DNA of 41,072 bases from DASTPP01 sp035762175 (GCA_035762175.1 DASTPP010000189.1:1-41072), one strand, 5' to 3'. Shown: positions 26,553 through 35,195, numbered from the stretch's first letter. Notes: generated by a model from the sequence alone, not told the origin. Numbers and translations: made by a program.

Positions 26553-27680
26553 TCAGGCCGAGGGCGGCGGGGTGCGCGCGGCCTCGGCGCGGGGGCGGGC
26601 GGCGGGGCGCACCACCGCGCCGCTCGACAGGCCGCCGAAGACCATGCTCGGCCGCAGCCCGGGCGCGAGCGCGCTCGGCGTCACCTCGCTCGAGGGCAGC
26701 ATCTGCACGAACTGCGGCGCCGCCTTCACCCGGTCGCAGAGCGCGCGCTCGACCACCATCGACGCGTACTGCTCGGCCCCGCCCTCGACCGTGTTGCCGT
26801 TGAGCACGACGTCGAGGTCTTGCTCGCGGCAGACGCGGGCGAGGCCCGCGATGCGGCTGTCGTGCGGCGAGTAGCTGTCGGCCGAGGTGCCGTTCTCGCT
26901 CGTGCCCCAGACGCCCGACTCGGCGTGCACGAAGAGCGTCTGGTTGCCCGCGGTGTGCCCCGGCGTGCTCACCAGCCAGGCGCCGTCGCCGAGCTCGAGG
27001 TCGCCCTCGATCAGCGCGACCCGCTCGGCCGGCACGCCGCGCTTGCCGTCGGCGACGAACCAGGCGCGCTGCAGCGGGGGCAGGTCGTCCCAGGCCTCCC
27101 ACTCGCGCCGCGGCGCGAGCAGCTTCGCCCGCGGGAAGCGCGCGCGGCGCGAGCCGTCGCCGGTGCCGAGCAGCGAGCGCAGGTCTTGCGTGTGAAAGTG
27201 GTCGAAGGCAACGTAGTCGACGTCGGCCGGGCCCAGGCCGAGCGCGGCGAGCTGCGCCTCGAGCGGCTCGAAGCGCCGGCTGAGCACCTCGTACGCGAGG
27301 AACTCGCCCGTCGCCTCGACGAGCCGGCGGAAGAAGGGCGTCTGCCGCGCGGCGACGACGTCGGTCGGGTTGAAGAGCAGGGTCTTCGGCTCGCCGCGCT
27401 GCAAGAACTGCACGAGCAGGCAGCGGTGGGTGAGCACGACGTAGGGCGCCGGCGAGAGGGCGGCGCCCCAGAAGGCGTACTTGGTCGGGTAGAGCAGCGT
27501 GGCGAGCGGCAGCGAGCGGACGGCGAGGCAGCGGGGCGAGGCCGCGAAGCGCTCGCGCAGCCGGAGCGCCGAGGCCTCGAGGGCGCGCAGCCGCGGCCCC
27601 GCCGCCGAGAGCGCCCGCGCCCCCGCGAGCTCGGTCAGGGGTCGCAGCTCGGGGGCGCTCGCGTAGGGGGGGCTCGCCAT
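26553..27680 (-). CDS. Metallo-beta-lactamase-fold hydrolase with variant metal motif
   Basis: 375 residues from the ATG at 27680; ATGs at 27689 and 27716 are alternatives. The MBL fold is supported by ADVDYVAFDHFHTQDLRSLLG (155-171), the lactonase-like LVSTPGHTAGNQTLFVHAESGVWGTSENG (236-264) with His242, and a late DVVLNGNTVEGG. The usual HxHxDH motif reads H161-F-H163-T-Q165-D166, so the conserved Asp is Gln and the last His is Asp. One metal site could form from His161, His163 and His242, while the second looks altered. Substrate unknown. The N-terminal 55 residues are helical and not typical of the family. It lies 79 bp after the large lipoprotein gene on the same strand. Confidence 0.78.
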   Translation of the reverse strand: MASPPYASAPELRPLTELAGARALSAAGPRLRALEASALRLRERFAASPRCLAVRSLPLATLLYPTKYAFWGAALSPAPYVVLTHRCLLVQFLQRGEPKTLLFNPTDVVAARQTPFFRRLVEATGEFLAYEVLSRRFEPLEAQLAALGLGPADVDYVAFDHFHTQDLRSLLGTGDGSRRARFPRAKLLAPRREWEAWDDLPPLQRAWFVADGKRGVPAERVALIEGDLELGDGAWLVSTPGHTAGNQTLFVHAESGVWGTSENGTSADSYSPHDSRIAGLARVCREQDLDVVLNGNTVEGGAEQYASMVVERALCDRVKAAPQFVQMLPSSEVTPSALAPGLRPSMVFGGLSSGAVVRPAARPRAEAARTPPPSA

Positions 27681-27759
27681 GGCCCGCATCGTAGTCGAGC
27701 GCGCGCGAAACGGCACCCCGGTTCGCGCGCCGGCGGGGCGCCCCGAAGGGGGCGCGCCT

Positions 27760-30700
27760 TCAGGGCAGGCGCACGGCGTACTCGCGCAGGGCGAGCTCGT
27801 CGGCGTCGGTGGCGAAGCGGCGGAAGCGCGGGTACTCGGCGACGGGCACGCGCCCGGCCGGCACGTCGAGGCGGCGGTCGATGGTGACCCCCCCCGCCGC
27901 GAGCGCGTCGCGCGTCACCGACACGCGCTCGCCGTCGCGCGCCTCGGCCGGGGCCACGTCGCCCTCGACGTGCGCGCCGTCGGGCAGGCGCACGCGCAGG
28001 CGCACCTCGCTGTGCGTCGCCTCGGGCAAGAGCAGCGGCGTCTGGCGCGCCTCGAGCGACGCCATGCGCGGGCTGACCAGCATCATGAAGGGCGCCTTGA
28101 AGAGCAGCACCTGGCCCCGCCTGCGGGCGAAGTTCGGCACCTCGATGCGCATCTTGAGCGTGAGCGGGCGGTCGAGGTCGTCGCGGTCCTCGACCTTGAG
28201 CGACTGCAGGCGCGAGCCCGGCAGCGCGCGCGCGACCAGGTTGCCCTCGACCACGTCGACCAGCCGCGGCTCGGGCGTCTTCTCGAGCTCGCCCCGCAGC
28301 CGGATGCCCATCAGCCCGACGAAGCGCTGGGCGACCGCGACCGAGGCCGAGCCGTCGGCCCGCAGCTCGACCTCGCCCTCGTAGACGATGCCGTCGGGGC
28401 TGCCGCCCGCGGGGCTCGTCTCGCGCGTCAGCCGCTCGTCGAGGCGCACCGCCGGCTGCCCCCGCAGCTCGGCCGGCAGGTAGCCGAAGGGCGCGTAGCG
28501 GTCGCCGACCGTGAACCAGACCGGCGCGCAGCCCCCGGCCGCGGGCGGGCAGGCGCCGCCGGGCGGCTTCGTCTCGAGCCGGATGGCCACGTTCTGGAAG
28601 GCGAGCGCCTCGGAGATCGGCCCCTGGTCGGTCGGCGTCAGCCGGTTTCGGACGGCCGCCACCTCGACCGGCAGCCCCAGCGCGCGCGCGAGGTAAAGAA
28701 AGCCCGCGCCCCGCCGGCCGCTCTTGCCCATGATGACGCGCCGCCCGTCGGCCTCCTGGTCGTTGTCTTCGACGTTCGTCAGCACCCAGCGGTAGAGCCG
28801 CCGCGCCCGCTCGCGCACGTCGTGCGCGGGCACGCCGGCGACGATCTGGCGCGCGAGCCGCTCGAGCCGCGGGTCTCGCGGCAGCTCGTCGCCCACCGAC
28901 TCGCGCGCCCGCTCGAGCTGGCCCTCGACGGTCACGCCCCAGCCCACCGTCACGCTCGGCAAGAACTCGGTCACCGGCACGCTGCCCCGCTCGACCGGCG
29001 CCGCCGGCGACTGGTCGACCCGCCACCTTCGCACCACGAGCCGCCCGCCCGCCTCGCCCACGGCCGGCGGCGGCACCTTGCCGCGCGTCTCGACCACCAG
29101 CGGGCGCTCTTTCGGCGAGACGACCACGAACTCGCTCCGCCAGTAGGCGACGTCGGCCTCGCGGAAGAACCACTGCGGGCTCAGGTACCTTTTGCCCCCC
29201 TCGCCGTCGCTGCGAAAGGGCAAGATGCGCTCGATCTCGAGGTAGTCGCCCACCTCGAGGTAGGGCATCGTCACCGTCGGCTTGCCCTCGACCTGCTCGG
29301 GCTCGAAGACCCGGCCGTCTTTCTTCAGCACCCGCAAGTGCAAGACGAGCGCGCCGCGCGGCACCTGCTGCTCGGTCAGCGTGCCGACGGCCTCTTGCGA
29401 CTGCACCCGAATCAGCTCGTGCTCGAGCATGCGGGCGCTGCCGTCGGGCTTGATCCACAGGACGGCGTAGTCGAGCAGGCGCGCGGCCGTGCCCTCGAGC
29501 GCGACGCCGCTCGCCTCGAACTCGCGCACCAGCTTGCGCCCGTCGAAGCGGTAGGGCTCGAGCGCCGTCATGCCCTCGACCAGCTCGAGCGCCGCGCGCA
29601 GCTCTTCGGTCGGCAGGCCCCGCTCGAGCGCCGCCGCCAGCGCCGAGCGCAGCGCCGAGCGGTCGCCCGCGGCGTAGCGGGCGTCGGCCTGGGCGAGGCG
29701 GGCCGCCGGGTCGCGGGGGTTTCGGCGCAGCGCCATGCCGATCGCCTCGAGCGGGTCGACCTTCTCGCCCGCGCGCTGGCGCAGCTCGAGCACGCGCTCG
29801 GCGATGTCCTTGCGCTCGGGCCGCCGCGCCGCCAAGCGCCTGAGCTCGGCCGCCGCCGCCGCGTAGTCGCGCCGCGCGACGGCGCGGTCGAGCTCGATCT
29901 CGCTGTCGGGGTAGAGCGTGCGCAGCCGCGCCGCGAGCTCGTCGGCCTTCTTGTGCTCGCCGAGCTCTTCGTAGACACCGACCGCGAGCTCGAGCGTCGC
30001 CCGGTCGCTCGGGAAGCGCTCGGCGATCGCCTGCGCCGCCCGCACCCGCTCGCCCTTCCAGCCGAGCCGCCCGTACGAGGCGACGAGCCCCCGGCCCACG
30101 TCCGGCACCTCGGGAAACTCTCGCGACAGCGCCTCGAGGTCGGCCGTCACCTCGGCGAGCCCCCGGTCGGCCGCCTCGGCCGCCAGCCAGAGCCGAGGCC
30201 ACCAGAGCTTCGGGTCTCGCTCGGCCGCGCGCCCCCGCAAGAGCTTCGCCCGATCGCGCGCCATGTTCGGCGGGTAAATCGGGTCTTTCTCGGCGTAGTT
30301 CGCGGCCGTCGAGAGCGCGAGCCCGGTCGCCTTGTCGCGATCGGCGACGAGCGGCTCGACGAGCACGCTCGCCACGTCGGCCTGCCCCTCGAGGTGCGCC
30401 AGGTACGCCGCGAGAAAGGCCTCGACCTCGTCGCCCGGCGCCCGCAGGCGCCCGCCCTCGAGGTAGCGCCCGAGCACGTTGGGGTCGCCCACGATCTCGG
30501 CCCCGCTCGTGCCGTACGCGCCGCCCGGCTCGACCCCCGTCTTCACGTCGCTCGGCGCGCCGTCGGGGCGCAAGAGGCGCATCGAGGTCTCGGGCTCGGC
30601 GACGCGGGCGAGCACCCGGTGCCGGCCCGGGCCGAGCCGCACCCGCGCGCCGAACTTGGGCCAGATGCCCCAGACCCGCGTGTCGCGCTCGAGCACGAGC

Positions 30701-31647
30701 TTGTCGTCGACCCAGATCGCGTGCGCGCCCTGCACCGCCACGATGACCTCGCGCTCGGCCGGCGCCTCGGCGTACGTCTCGGCGTAGAAGGTGCCCTCGC
30801 GCACCGGCTCGTCGGGGCGCACGACGCAGCCCTGCCGCTCGGTCGAGATCTGCCGCGGCGTGAAGGCGTCGCGCTGGCCCGCCTCCCAGGCGGCGGGCCA
30901 GGGGCCGGGCCGCTCGGCCGCGAAGGGGCGCCGCATGTCGGACGGCACGTTGCGGCCGAAGGGGCCCGCGACGCGCAGCGAGCGCACGCAGCCGTAGAGC
31001 TCGGCGGCCCGCTCGAGCGCGCGCGGCTCGGCCTGGCGCACCGCCGCGTTCGACCACCAGTCGACGAGCTCGCTGCGCGCCCGCCAGCCGATGGCGCCCG
31101 GCTCGCGCAAGATCGTCTCGACCGAAGGCCGGAGCCGCGACCAGGTCTCGGGCACCGCCGGCGCGAGGCTCATCAGGTGGCTGGCCGACACCCACGCCAC
31201 GAGCGGGGCGGCCGGGTCGCCCGCGCGGCCGCGCGCCGCCTCGATCGCCGCGACGAAGCGCCCGGGCGCGCTCTTGAAGCGGCCGTGCGAGGCGTCGTCG
31301 AGCCCGAGCGCGAAGGAGGCCAGCATGGACCGGGCCTTCTTGCTCGCGTCGAGGCCGTCGAGCCGCGTTCGCGCCCGCGCCGCGCCGGCCGCCGAGCCGC
31401 CCGGGGCGAGCAGCTCGGCCAAGAGCCAGCGACCGACCGTGTCGGGGTCGTCGGACGAGGGGCCGTCGTCGAAAGCGCGCCTCGTCGGGGTCTTCGCCCC
31501 CCCGCCCGAGAAAGCCGAGCAGGCCAGGGCGAAGAGACAAAGCAAGACGAGCGCGAAGGGCGGGCGCGGCGCCCGCTGCCGCCGAGCGCCCTCGCCCCGT
31601 TCGCCCCCCGCGCCCTCGCGACCCGCCGGGGCCCGCCGCTGTGCCAT
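27760..31647 (-). CDS. Large DUF3857/transglutaminase-like lipoprotein with TPR-like helices, active site lost
   Basis: 1295 residues. A signal sequence with lipobox (FALVLLCLFALAC) predicts a lipoprotein. About 60-470 is helical and poorly recognisable. TPR-like repeats follow (ERFPSDRATLELAVGVYEELGEHKKADELAARLRTLYPDSE, AARRPERKDIAERVLELRQRAGEKVDPLEAIGMALRRNPRDPAARLAQADARYAAGD). A DUF3857 domain (DGSARMLEHELIRVQSQEAVGTLTEQQVPRGALVLHLRVLKKDG) precedes a transglutaminase-like domain (ARRLYRWVLTNVEDNDQEADGRRVIMGKSGRRGAGFLYLARALGLPVEVAAVRN). There the Cys of GDCKDxA aligns with Ser of GKSGRRGA (about residue 977), and the later His-containing strand reads APVWFTVGDRYAP with no His. So it is probably non-catalytic, a binding or scaffold protein of the envelope. 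Confidence 0.87.
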   Translation of the reverse strand: MAQRRAPAGREGAGGERGEGARRQRAPRPPFALVLLCLFALACSAFSGGGAKTPTRRAFDDGPSSDDPDTVGRWLLAELLAPGGSAAGAARARTRLDGLDASKKARSMLASFALGLDDASHGRFKSAPGRFVAAIEAARGRAGDPAAPLVAWVSASHLMSLAPAVPETWSRLRPSVETILREPGAIGWRARSELVDWWSNAAVRQAEPRALERAAELYGCVRSLRVAGPFGRNVPSDMRRPFAAERPGPWPAAWEAGQRDAFTPRQISTERQGCVVRPDEPVREGTFYAETYAEAPAEREVIVAVQGAHAIWVDDKLVLERDTRVWGIWPKFGARVRLGPGRHRVLARVAEPETSMRLLRPDGAPSDVKTGVEPGGAYGTSGAEIVGDPNVLGRYLEGGRLRAPGDEVEAFLAAYLAHLEGQADVASVLVEPLVADRDKATGLALSTAANYAEKDPIYPPNMARDRAKLLRGRAAERDPKLWWPRLWLAAEAADRGLAEVTADLEALSREFPEVPDVGRGLVASYGRLGWKGERVRAAQAIAERFPSDRATLELAVGVYEELGEHKKADELAARLRTLYPDSEIELDRAVARRDYAAAAAELRRLAARRPERKDIAERVLELRQRAGEKVDPLEAIGMALRRNPRDPAARLAQADARYAAGDRSALRSALAAALERGLPTEELRAALELVEGMTALEPYRFDGRKLVREFEASGVALEGTAARLLDYAVLWIKPDGSARMLEHELIRVQSQEAVGTLTEQQVPRGALVLHLRVLKKDGRVFEPEQVEGKPTVTMPYLEVGDYLEIERILPFRSDGEGGKRYLSPQWFFREADVAYWRSEFVVVSPKERPLVVETRGKVPPPAVGEAGGRLVVRRWRVDQSPAAPVERGSVPVTEFLPSVTVGWGVTVEGQLERARESVGDELPRDPRLERLARQIVAGVPAHDVRERARRLYRWVLTNVEDNDQEADGRRVIMGKSGRRGAGFLYLARALGLPVEVAAVRNRLTPTDQGPISEALAFQNVAIRLETKPPGGACPPAAGGCAPVWFTVGDRYAPFGYLPAELRGQPAVRLDERLTRETSPAGGSPDGIVYEGEVELRADGSASVAVAQRFVGLMGIRLRGELEKTPEPRLVDVVEGNLVARALPGSRLQSLKVEDRDDLDRPLTLKMRIEVPNFARRRGQVLLFKAPFMMLVSPRMASLEARQTPLLLPEATHSEVRLRVRLPDGAHVEGDVAPAEARDGERVSVTRDALAAGGVTIDRRLDVPAGRVPVAEYPRFRRFATDADELALREYAVRLP

Positions 31648-31694
31648 GGCGACACCGCTTACCCCGGCTAGGCGGCTACCTCTAGCCCCTTGCG

Positions 31695-31727
31695 GGGGCG
31701 GCCCCGGGCGCCGGTCGGGGCCGCCCC
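31695..31727. terminator. Strong 11-bp inverted repeat
   Basis: GGGGCGGCCCC (31695-31705) and GGGGCCGCCCC (31717-31727) pair perfectly around an 11-nt loop, in the gap between the small periplasmic protein gene and the large lipoprotein gene, both minus strand. No T-run; may end the upstream transcript or act in the leader of the downstream one. Confidence 0.35.
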
Positions 31728-31808
31728 GAGGGGCTCACGCCCCGGGCCCTCGCCCCCGGGCGCCGGCGACGCGGGTCGAGCGCCGCCCGGAGCGCCCCGC
31801 GGAGGAGC

Positions 31809-31826
31809 CCCGCGGCCGGCCGCGGG
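31809..31826. terminator. 18-bp perfect palindrome after a minus-strand gene
   Basis: CCCGCGGCC joined to GGCCGCGGG, 17 bp past the TAA of the small periplasmic protein gene. It may be a terminator stem or a protein-binding palindrome; there is no T-run. Confidence 0.3.
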
Positions 31827-31843
31827 CGACGCGGGGCGGCCGC

Positions 31844-32215
31844 TTAGCCGCGCTGCGGGTGCCGGTCGCCGTGGTGCGGGTGCAGCGACTTGGCGAGCTG
31901 GCGCACCTGCTTGGCCTCCTCGAGCGTCACGGTGCCGTCGGCGCAAGCCTTGTCGACCTCGGCCTTGATCTTGGTCTGGGCCTCGGCCATGCGGGCGCGA
32001 ATCTCGGCGACCTTCTCGGCGGGGATCTTCTTCTCGGCCACGGCCGCCTCGAAGCGCTCGCGCTTCTTCTGCTGCCGCTCTTCGACCTTCTGCCGAAACT
32101 GAGCGGCCGCCATCGGGAACTGCCCCGGGTCGTCTTTCTGGCCGGCGAAGGCGGGCACGGCGGCGAACGCGATCGTGGCGAGGGCGAACGAGGCGACGAG
32201 TTTCGAACGAGTCAT
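31844..32215 (-). CDS. Small periplasmic helical protein
   Basis: 123 residues from the ATG at 32215, preceded by AGAAGAAAG; the upstream extension to 32278 is Arg-rich and dropped. A clean signal peptide (MTRSKLVASFALATIAFAAVPAFA) ends in an AxA cleavage site. The mature part is a charged, probably helical hairpin (AAQFRQKVEERQQKKRERFEAAVAEKKIPAEKVAEIRARMAEAQTKIKAEVDKA), loosely like Spy/CpxP-type periplasmic chaperones but without their LTxxQ motif. It ends in a His-rich tail (LHPHHGDRHPQRG) that could bind metal. Single Cys. No family assignment is possible by eye. Transcribed on the minus strand, divergent from serS. Confidence 0.72.
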   Translation of the reverse strand: MTRSKLVASFALATIAFAAVPAFAGQKDDPGQFPMAAAQFRQKVEERQQKKRERFEAAVAEKKIPAEKVAEIRARMAEAQTKIKAEVDKACADGTVTLEEAKQVRQLAKSLHPHHGDRHPQRG

Positions 32216-32400
32216 CTTTCTTCTCTTGCTCCTGTGTCGGCGCGCGGCCCCTGCCCCCCCTCGGCCCCGCGTCTGCACAACACCAGATACGCACGCTTCG
32301 TCCCGGCCTCACCCCCCCGCAACACTTCTTCGCATTCGCTAAACAAAGGCCTTCGGGGCCCCCGCGGCCGCGCCCCGCCCGGTCGCCGCGCCCCGCGCAC

Positions 32401-32464
32401 CCACCCCGTCGGCGCCGCGCTCGCCCGAGCCCCCACCCCGTCGCCGCCGCGCTCGCCCGAGCCC
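32401..32464. repeat. 32-bp tandem repeat in the serS leader
   Basis: Two copies with period 32, each starting CCACCCCGTCG and containing GCCGCGCTCGCCCGAGCC, end 22 nt before the serS ATG. Each includes a short stem GCTCGcccGAGC. Confidence 0.75.
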
Positions 32465-32486
32465 AGCTGTGCTAAGGCCCCTCGCC

Positions 32487-33791
32487 ATGCTCGACCTGCG
32501 CTACGTCGTCGACAACCTGGCCGCCGTGCGCGCGGCCCTCGGGCGGCGCGGCCCCGCGCACGCCGCGCCGCTCGACCGCATCGAGGGGCTCGCCCGGCGG
32601 CGGCGCGAGACCATCGCCGCGAGCGAGTCGCGCGCCGCCCGGCGCAACGCCGCCAACGAAGAGATGGCCCGCCTGCCCAAGGGCTCGCCCGAGTTCGCGG
32701 CCCGCCGCGACGAGCTGCGCGCCCTCTCGCAGGAGCAGAAAGAGCTCGAGAAAGAGCTCGCCGCGGTCGAGGCCGAGATCCGGCTGGCGCTCGAGGGCGT
32801 GCCCAACCTGCTCCACCCCTCGGTGCCCGAGGGCGAAGACGAGTCGGGCAACCGGGTCGAGAAGGTCTGGGGCGAGCCGCCCTCGTTCTCGTTCGCACCA
32901 AAGGCGCACTACGATCTCGGCCCCGCCCTCGGCATTCTCGACTTCGAGCGGGCGTCGAAGATCTCGGGCGCGCGCTTCTCCGCGCTCGTCGGCCAGGGCG
33001 CCCGCCTCGCCCGCGCGCTCGGCGCCTTCATGCTCGACCTGCACACGCGCGAGCACGGCTACACCGAGGTCGCCCCGCCCGTGCTCGTCAAGGGCGCCGC
33101 GCTCTTCGGCACCGGCAGCCTGCCCAAGTTCGAGGCCGACCTCTTCAAGATCCGCAACGACGACCCCGCGCGCGGCTACGACCTCTATCTCATTCCGACC
33201 GCCGAGGTGCCGCTGACCAACCTGCACGGCGGCGAGCTGCTCGAGGCCGACGCGCTGCCCGTCGCCTACACCGCCCTGACCCCTTGCTTCCGCAGCGAGG
33301 CGGGCAGCGCCGGGCGCGACGTGCGCGGCATCATTCGCCAACACCAGTTCGACAAGGTCGAGATCGTGCGCCTCTGCGCCCCCGAGGCCGCCGAGGCCGA
33401 GCACGAGGCGCTCACCCGCCACGCCGAGACCGTGCTCGAGCGGCTGGGCCTGCACTACCGGCGCGTCTTGCTCTGCGCCGGCGACACCAGCTTCCAGTCG
33501 CACAAGACCTACGATCTCGAGGCCTACCTGCCGAGCGAGGGCAGGTACCGCGAGATCTCGAGCTGCTCGTGGTTCCACGACTTTCAGGCGCGCCGCGCCG
33601 ACTTGCGCTACCGGCCCGCGCCCAAAGAGAAGCCGCGCTTTTTGCACACCCTCAACGGCTCCGGCTTGCCCATCGGCCGCACCCTCGTCGCGCTGCTCGA
33701 GCAGTACCAGCGCGAAGACGGGTCGGTCGCCATCCCCGAGGTGTTGCGCCCGTATTTCGGCGCGAGCGAGCTGCGCCTGCCCGCCCGCTGA
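32487..33791 (+). CDS. serS: Seryl-tRNA synthetase
   Basis: 434 residues from the ATG at 32487 (MLDLRYVVDNLAAVRAAL), the usual length and N terminus. It charges tRNA-Ser in the cytoplasm. The first 110 residues form the antiparallel coiled-coil arm that contacts the tRNA long arm (RDELRALSQEQKELEKELAAVEAEIRLALEGVPNLLHPSVPEG). The class II core shows TAEVPLTNLHGGELL, motif 2 TPCFRSEAGSAGRDVRGIIRQHQFDKVEIV, EISSCSWFHDFQARR and motif 3 NGSGLPIGRTLVALLEQYQ. All essential parts are intact. The leader contains a two-copy 32-bp tandem repeat; a hairpin follows about 105 bp after the stop. Confidence 0.97.
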   Translation: MLDLRYVVDNLAAVRAALGRRGPAHAAPLDRIEGLARRRRETIAASESRAARRNAANEEMARLPKGSPEFAARRDELRALSQEQKELEKELAAVEAEIRLALEGVPNLLHPSVPEGEDESGNRVEKVWGEPPSFSFAPKAHYDLGPALGILDFERASKISGARFSALVGQGARLARALGAFMLDLHTREHGYTEVAPPVLVKGAALFGTGSLPKFEADLFKIRNDDPARGYDLYLIPTAEVPLTNLHGGELLEADALPVAYTALTPCFRSEAGSAGRDVRGIIRQHQFDKVEIVRLCAPEAAEAEHEALTRHAETVLERLGLHYRRVLLCAGDTSFQSHKTYDLEAYLPSEGRYREISSCSWFHDFQARRADLRYRPAPKEKPRFLHTLNGSGLPIGRTLVALLEQYQREDGSVAIPEVLRPYFGASELRLPAR

Positions 33792-33896
33792 CCCCCCCGG
33801 CGCTCGGCCTCGGCACGGCGGGGCGTGCGGGCGGCTCCCCGGGCCCGCTCAGCCCGAGCCCGGCCGCTGACCCGGGCGCCCGGTCGGGCCCCCGGA

Positions 33897-33923
33897 GGCC
33901 CCCTCGCCCATCGGCGAGGGGCC
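33897..33923 (+). terminator. Candidate terminator between serS and the CapA-like gene
   Basis: GGCCCCCTCGCC (33897-33908) pairs with GGCGAGGGGCC (33913-33923) with one bulged C and a 4-nt loop, followed by GGCGATTTGTT. The weak T-content downstream makes it a moderate candidate. Confidence 0.4.
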
Positions 33924-33968
33924 GGCGATTTGTTCGGCTGTGGCGGGCCCCTTCGATACACTCGTCTC

Positions 33969-35195
33969 ATGAACGCTGGGCCGACCCCGCCCTCGCCTGG
34001 CGAGGCCGGCCTCTCCGCGGCCGAAGGGTGGCGCCTCGCCCTCCGGCTGCTCGGCGCCTCGGGCGTCGCTCTCGCCTTCGCCTTCGTCGGTCAGGCCCTC
34101 CAGGCCCCCCTGAGCTTGCCCGCGGGCCTCGCCCCCCCGCCGCCTCCGTCGCCTCCCGACGAGCCCGAGGCGCCCCCGGCCCCGGCGTTGCCGCCGGGCG
34201 AGCCCCTCGTCGTCGTGGCCCTCGGCGCCTTCGACCCGAGCTACGCCCTGCGCCACCTGCCGCCGGGCGCGCCGACGCCCGACCTCTTCGCCCCGCTCGC
34301 GCCCTTGCTCGGGCCGGCGCACTTTCGCCTGATCGGCATCTCGTCCGTCGACACCTCGACGCCCGGCGCGCTGACGGTCTCCGGGCCGCCCGTCACCGAC
34401 GAGGGGGCGCGGCTGGTCGCCTCCGGCAACTTCGACCTCGCCGTGCTCGGCCACCCCGCGTACGAGCGCGGCGGGCGCCGGGCGCTGCTCGAGGGCGCCG
34501 AGCGGCTGCGCGCGGCGGGGCCGAGCCCCCTCGGCGTCGGCGCGACGGCCGACGAGGCCCTCGGCCCGATGCGCCTGCTCGTCGAGGGGCGCCGCGTCGC
34601 CTGGCTCGCGTTCGACGCGCAGCCCGCGGCCCCGGCCGGCGCGGGCCTCGGCGAGCTCGAGCGGCGCCTCGCCGCCCTGCGCGAGGAGGGCGAGGCGGAC
34701 GCCGTCGTCGTCGGCGTGCACGCCGGCGAGCGCTACGCGGCCGTGCCCTCCGAGTCGACGCGGCGGCTCTTCCGCACGATCGCCGACGCCGGCGCCCACG
34801 TCGTGCTCGGGCTGCGGCCGGCGCTCTTGCAGGGGGCCGAGTGGCACAAGGGCGTGCCGCTCGTCTACGGCATCGGCAACCCCCTCTCGCCCTCCGACCG
34901 CGAGCACCCCGAGGCCGGCATCGCGGCGCTCGCCCGCCTGCGCTTCGCCGAGCGCGGCCCGCCCTCGGTCGAGATCTGCCCGGTGCGCGCCGAGCCGCGC
35001 GCGCTCGCCCCGCTCGCGTCCGACCCGCTTCGCGCTTCGTACGAAGTCGCGCTCTGGCAGCGCGTGCGCCTGGCCGGCCGGCCCCTCGGCGGCATCGGCC
35101 TCGGGCCGGTGGGCCCCGACGGCTGCGCGGCGCTCGGGCCGCCGCCGCCCGGGCGCCCGGCGCGACCGGCCCGAGCGGGGTCGAGCTCGCCTTGA
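33969..35195 (+). CDS. CapA-like (poly-gamma-glutamate capsule) protein, metal site degenerate
   Basis: 408 residues from the ATG at 33969; the frame is open upstream but the extension is low-complexity. One membrane segment (about 24-43) and a Pro-rich linker (55-78) place the domain outside the membrane. The domain follows the CapA metallophosphatase-like pattern: a LANNHxxDxG-like VLGHPAYERGG (His162), VVVGVHAGERYAAVPSESTRRLFRTIADAGAHVVLGLRPALLQGAEWHKGVPLVYGIGNPL. CapA proteins normally have HWGxEY, an AHxLIDAGAD segment and GHHPHVLQG; here Trp is Ala in HAG and the His residues of AH and GHHPH are gone. Thus the fold is likely but metal binding and catalysis are doubtful. The substrate or ligand is unknown; it is unrelated in position to any capsule operon in view. 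Confidence 0.72.
   Translation: MNAGPTPPSPGEAGLSAAEGWRLALRLLGASGVALAFAFVGQALQAPLSLPAGLAPPPPPSPPDEPEAPPAPALPPGEPLVVVALGAFDPSYALRHLPPGAPTPDLFAPLAPLLGPAHFRLIGISSVDTSTPGALTVSGPPVTDEGARLVASGNFDLAVLGHPAYERGGRRALLEGAERLRAAGPSPLGVGATADEALGPMRLLVEGRRVAWLAFDAQPAAPAGAGLGELERRLAALREEGEADAVVVGVHAGERYAAVPSESTRRLFRTIADAGAHVVLGLRPALLQGAEWHKGVPLVYGIGNPLSPSDREHPEAGIAALARLRFAERGPPSVEICPVRAEPRALAPLASDPLRASYEVALWQRVRLAGRPLGGIGLGPVGPDGCAALGPPPPGRPARPARAGSSSP

Noticed and set aside
22893..27887. Open plus-strand frame of 1664 codons across four minus-strand genes
   Set aside because: It runs through several clear genes and intergenic repeats with no start signal or family likeness; a product of GC bias.
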